From assembly GCA_016282455.1 (NCBI GenBank), contig JAEEKM010000188.1, positions 1-8,345 on the forward strand: 8,345 nucleotides of DNA, read 5' to 3'. The stretch's first letter is position 1, and each line of letters opens with the position of its first letter. Source of the stretch: Treponema sp. Lineage in GTDB: Bacteria > Spirochaetota > Spirochaetia > Treponematales > Treponemataceae. The position numbers and the translations under genes are program-made. Positions 7,001-8,345 of this stretch are shown piece after piece. The notes under the pieces were generated by a model that was not told the origin of the DNA, made no database searches, and was given only the letters and a program-made list of their open reading frames with translations.

Positions 7001-7418
7001 TTTGAGCTTTAACAAGACACCGGAACTTTACGGAGCCTTCCCCTCAGACCCCTACAGTCATACACCAAGCGGAAAGGGTGCAAAACAGCCCGGTATGACA
7101 GGACAGGTAAAGGAAGAAGTACTTACCCGCTGGGGAGAACTTGGAGTTGGCATTACAGAAGGCAAGGCTCACTTTGCCCCGCAGATTCTTAATGCAGATG
7201 AGTTCTTTGCAGAAGGGGATGCTAAAGACAAACTCTGCTTCTCCTGGTGCGGAACTCCTGTTTCCTACACAAAGAGCACAGAGCCTGGCGTTACCCTCAC
7301 CTTTGCAGACGGAAGCACAAGTGCCCACAACGGATGTGAACTTACGGCAGAAGAAACCAAAAAACTCTTTGCCCGTAACGGAAGCATTAAGCAGATTGAT
7401 GTCTGCGTGAAGATGTAA
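4047..7418 (+). CDS. Large cytoplasmic carbohydrate-active protein, putative GH94/GH149/GH161-like phosphorylase
   Basis: This 1123-residue protein has no signal peptide or membrane segment, so it is probably cytoplasmic. I read it as a multi-domain alpha/alpha-barrel enzyme. Residues 1 to about 270 look like a beta-sandwich, including a segment (LDGCRNIMPACTD) resembling the N-domain of glycoside phosphorylases. The rest is mostly helical with dense aromatic/acidic motifs: RRHGDPSRPWN (435-445), NYEGNWRD (461-468), YWGDHQ (526-531), RPEWNDANNALAG (645-657), TGRSG (930-934), FPSDPYSH (998-1005) and PGMTGQ (1015-1020). EWND (647-650) recalls the DWND catalytic-acid motif of GH94 but has Glu in place of the first Asp. 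Length fits the larger GH149/GH161-type enzymes (about 1100 residues) better than cellobiose phosphorylase (about 800). Divergence from an oligosaccharide importer supports intracellular breakdown of the imported sugar. The fold class is fairly likely; the exact family and substrate are uncertain. AAAGGAG supports the start. Confidence 0.6.
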   Translation: MKKQACGSFTTLDGETFYRIENYDCMEDFFMTITSSSDIWNFCWSQGGITAGRVNSDFAIFPYYTADKVSDAKLTTGHYAAIAVNGKNGTEIWEPFASLLSGTGSRFKKEEGITRNIYKNANGTKVWFEEVNEKLGLSFRYGWTSSAKFGLVRLAKIENLTGEAKTLSVLDGCRNIMPACTDASFQNNNSVLLDAYKQTDLDEKDNIALFSLSSVVTDKAEPSEGLLANVSWFTTKEALLLPSSTIEAFFEAEGDISKLQASKVVKGERASCFIARCVKLGAKESDSWEQVFDTSLTQSRVAELAKTIADRNEARKLLLADIDAGENLMTSYLKEADGIQNTAATMTSIHHQANVMFNIMRGGFFADNGRINAPDLLAFIKSRNEAKYEAAKKALGDLADKYSLEKDVILEKISATKDAQLTRLALEYMPIIFSRRHGDPSRPWNRFNIRLLDADKNPILNYEGNWRDIFQNWEALAMSYPSYIPNMTAKFLNAMTADGFNPYRISRAGVDWECPEPDNPWAQYGYWGDHQVIYLEKFLELWNKADSASFLASLNDSLYTSSNIPYRLKSYEEILKAPHSSIAFDKKLSDELIAKSKSYGSDAKLVMAKDGQPALLSFTAKLLQIVIAKTANLVPGGGIWMNTQRPEWNDANNALAGWGLSVVTLCYLNRMLTFLIDTYSKAEQKSFTVPKVIANCFADLTKLYKGTDIKKAITSDSERKAFTDRAGKIFEAERNELYAKGYEAGCTELNREELVDSLKAMLDMVKESIVVNKREDGLYHTYNTMIASGSGMKIVRLQEMLEGQVAVLSSGLLDSDETLSVLNALKKSPLFENRQQSYILYPNKNLPSFMEKNNVSEEKVKPVASLLAKTGNAIMEKDVNGIWHFNPSFHNARIMEEKVLALPQDKKPSAEELAALHKIYEDTFCHQNFTGRSGTFYAYEGLGSIYWHMVSKLLLAVQEHTLLAYETGDKNAAALKDAYYDVRRGLSFNKTPELYGAFPSDPYSHTPSGKGAKQPGMTGQVKEEVLTRWGELGVGITEGKAHFAPQILNADEFFAEGDAKDKLCFSWCGTPVSYTKSTEPGVTLTFADGSTSAHNGCELTAEETKKLFARNGSIKQIDVCVKM

Positions 7419-7432
7419 AAAGGCACATAATT

Positions 7433-7483
7433 CTTAACAAAAGACGGCAGTTTGAAACCTTCAGCTGCCGTTTTTTTGTTAAG
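7433..7483. terminator. Intrinsic terminator after the large enzyme gene, possibly bidirectional
   Basis: CGGCAG (7445-7450) pairs with CTGCCG (7465-7470), followed by seven T (7471-7477). The inverted repeat extends outward: CTTAACAAAA on the left (7433-7442) matches TTTTGTTAAG on the right (7474-7483). Inside, TGAA/TTCA can close a tight ACC loop. The structure begins 15 nt after the stop codon. The reverse strand also has a T-rich tract after the stem, so it could stop transcription from either side. Confidence 0.87.
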
Positions 7484-7492
7484 TTTTATTCC

Positions 7493-7521
7493 TTGCAGAA
7501 GATGCGTTTTCTCTCTATAAT
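7493..7521 (+). promoter_or_regulatory. metF promoter, predicted to give a leaderless transcript
   Basis: TTGCAG (7493-7498), then 17 nt, then a perfect TATAAT (7516-7521). Only six bases separate the -10 from the metF ATG at 7528, so the expected start, about 7 nt downstream of the -10, falls on or within a base or two of the A of the ATG. No Shine-Dalgarno sequence is present before the start codon. Confidence 0.82.
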
Positions 7522-7527
7522 ACACCC

Positions 7528-8345
7528 ATGAAAATCAAAGAGATTCTCGATTCAAAAAAAGTTACTTTCTCATTTGAGATGTTTCCTCCAAAACAGCAGT
7601 CAAACTTTGACACTGTTGTAGATGCCGCAAAAGAACTAAGTTCACTTAAGCCTGATTTTATGTCCATTACCTGTGGTGCAGGCGGAACTACAAAAGTGAA
7701 CACAGTGGAAATTGCAGGAAAAATCATTTCCTTTAACACACCTGCCCTTGCTCACCTTACCTGCGTAGGAAACACCTTGGACAGCGTAAAAGAAACAATC
7801 GCCGACATGAAAAAAGCAGGCATTGAAAACGTGCTTGCCCTTCGCGGAGACATTCCCCAGAACCTGGCACCGGGAGAAAGTGCCCTCTGCCCTGAACTGG
7901 CCCACGCAAGCGACCTGGTACCTCTTTTAAAAGAAGCAGGATTTTGCGTAGGAGGAGCCTGTTACCCGGAAGGACACCCCGAAAGTGCAAACCGCGACGA
8001 CGACATTGAAAACATGAAATACAAAGTAGAAGCCGGCGTGGATTTTCTTACCACACAGATGTTCTTTGACAACAACATGCTCTACAGTTATCTTTACAGG
8101 CTGCAGTCAAAAGGCATTCACGTTCCGGTACTGGCAGGAATCATGCCCATTACAAACTCAAACCAGGTAAGCCGCATGATAAAACTTTCAAACGCATTTG
8201 TTCCCCAGAAACTGCTTTCCATCTGCGACAAGTTTGCAGACAAACCGGATGCAATGCGGCAGGCAGGAATTGCCTATGCTACAGACCAGATTATAGATCT
8301 CATTTCAAACAGTGTAAGTGGCATCCACATTTACACAATGCATAA
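7528..8345 (+). CDS. metF: Methylenetetrahydrofolate reductase (3' end outside window)
   Basis: MetF reduces 5,10-methylenetetrahydrofolate to 5-methyltetrahydrofolate with NAD(P)H via FAD, supplying methyl groups for methionine synthesis in the cytoplasm. The visible 272 codons give a TIM-barrel protein with family motifs: FSFEMFPPK (14-22, with Glu17 matching the proton-donor Glu of E. coli MetF), TCGAGG (48-53), ALRGDIP (104-110, with the flavin-tuning Asp at 108), GGACYPEGHPES (142-153), TTQMFFDN (175-182, with the folate-binding Gln at 177) and AGIMPI. It is still open at the window edge after GIHIYTMH, which sits near the usual C-terminus, so perhaps 15-25 codons are missing. The ATG is secure: no ATG, GTG or TTG lies in frame between it and the in-frame stop at 7480-7482, and a later start would remove the catalytic FEMFPP motif. 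It lacks a ribosome-binding site. It lies beyond the upstream gene's terminator with its own promoter. Confidence 0.96.
   Translation, partial: MKIKEILDSKKVTFSFEMFPPKQQSNFDTVVDAAKELSSLKPDFMSITCGAGGTTKVNTVEIAGKIISFNTPALAHLTCVGNTLDSVKETIADMKKAGIENVLALRGDIPQNLAPGESALCPELAHASDLVPLLKEAGFCVGGACYPEGHPESANRDDDIENMKYKVEAGVDFLTTQMFFDNNMLYSYLYRLQSKGIHVPVLAGIMPITNSNQVSRMIKLSNAFVPQKLLSICDKFADKPDAMRQAGIAYATDQIIDLISNSVSGIHIYTMH

Noticed and set aside
7642..7990. Reverse-strand open frames inside metF
   Set aside because: They are antisense to clear MetF catalytic motifs and are shadows of that gene.
1..8345. CRISPR arrays, tRNA or rRNA genes, insertion sequences, attachment sites
   Set aside because: I saw no repeated spacer structure, no tRNA-like cloverleaf, no transposase-like product and no long terminal inverted or direct repeats. 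Nearly all the DNA is accounted for by ordinary genes.

Overview
The window carries a compact sugar-uptake and sugar-processing locus with a housekeeping gene at one end. Base composition is moderate (mid-40s % GC by eye). The genes are tightly spaced with strong Shine-Dalgarno sites, and two lipoproteins have slightly relaxed lipoboxes (LSSC, LMSC). Together with an LplA/LplB/LplC-type transporter this fits a host- or gut-associated Treponema-like spirochaete. That assignment is an inference; a Firmicute is not excluded.

Layout, left to right. Positions 1-159 (minus) hold the 5' end of an unidentified lipoprotein gene that runs off the window. Positions 160-352 are non-coding and contain its Shine-Dalgarno site, a run of ten A and the hairpin terminator of the next operon. 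Positions 353-3876 (minus) form a three-gene operon, read from 3876 down to 353: LplB-type permease, LplC/YtcP-type permease and a solute-binding lipoprotein. No ATP-binding subunit is encoded here. Positions 3877-4046 are a divergent control region with a near-consensus promoter for the rightward gene and a 19-bp palindrome (9-bp arms) just upstream of its -35 box. Positions 4047-7418 (plus) encode a 1123-residue cytoplasmic protein that looks like a large alpha/alpha-barrel carbohydrate-active enzyme, perhaps a GH94/GH149/GH161-like phosphorylase. A long inverted repeat with a T-run terminates it. From 7528 to the window end (plus) lies metF, methylenetetrahydrofolate reductase, cut off probably within its last 15-25 codons.

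Working model (inference): the binding lipoprotein captures an oligosaccharide, LplB and LplC import it using an ATPase encoded elsewhere, and the large divergent enzyme, which has no signal peptide, cleaves it in the cytoplasm, possibly by phosphorolysis. The palindrome between the two units is the best candidate for a shared regulator site. The metF gene is functionally unrelated. It is notable because its promoter places the predicted transcription start on the A of the ATG, so it probably makes a leaderless mRNA.
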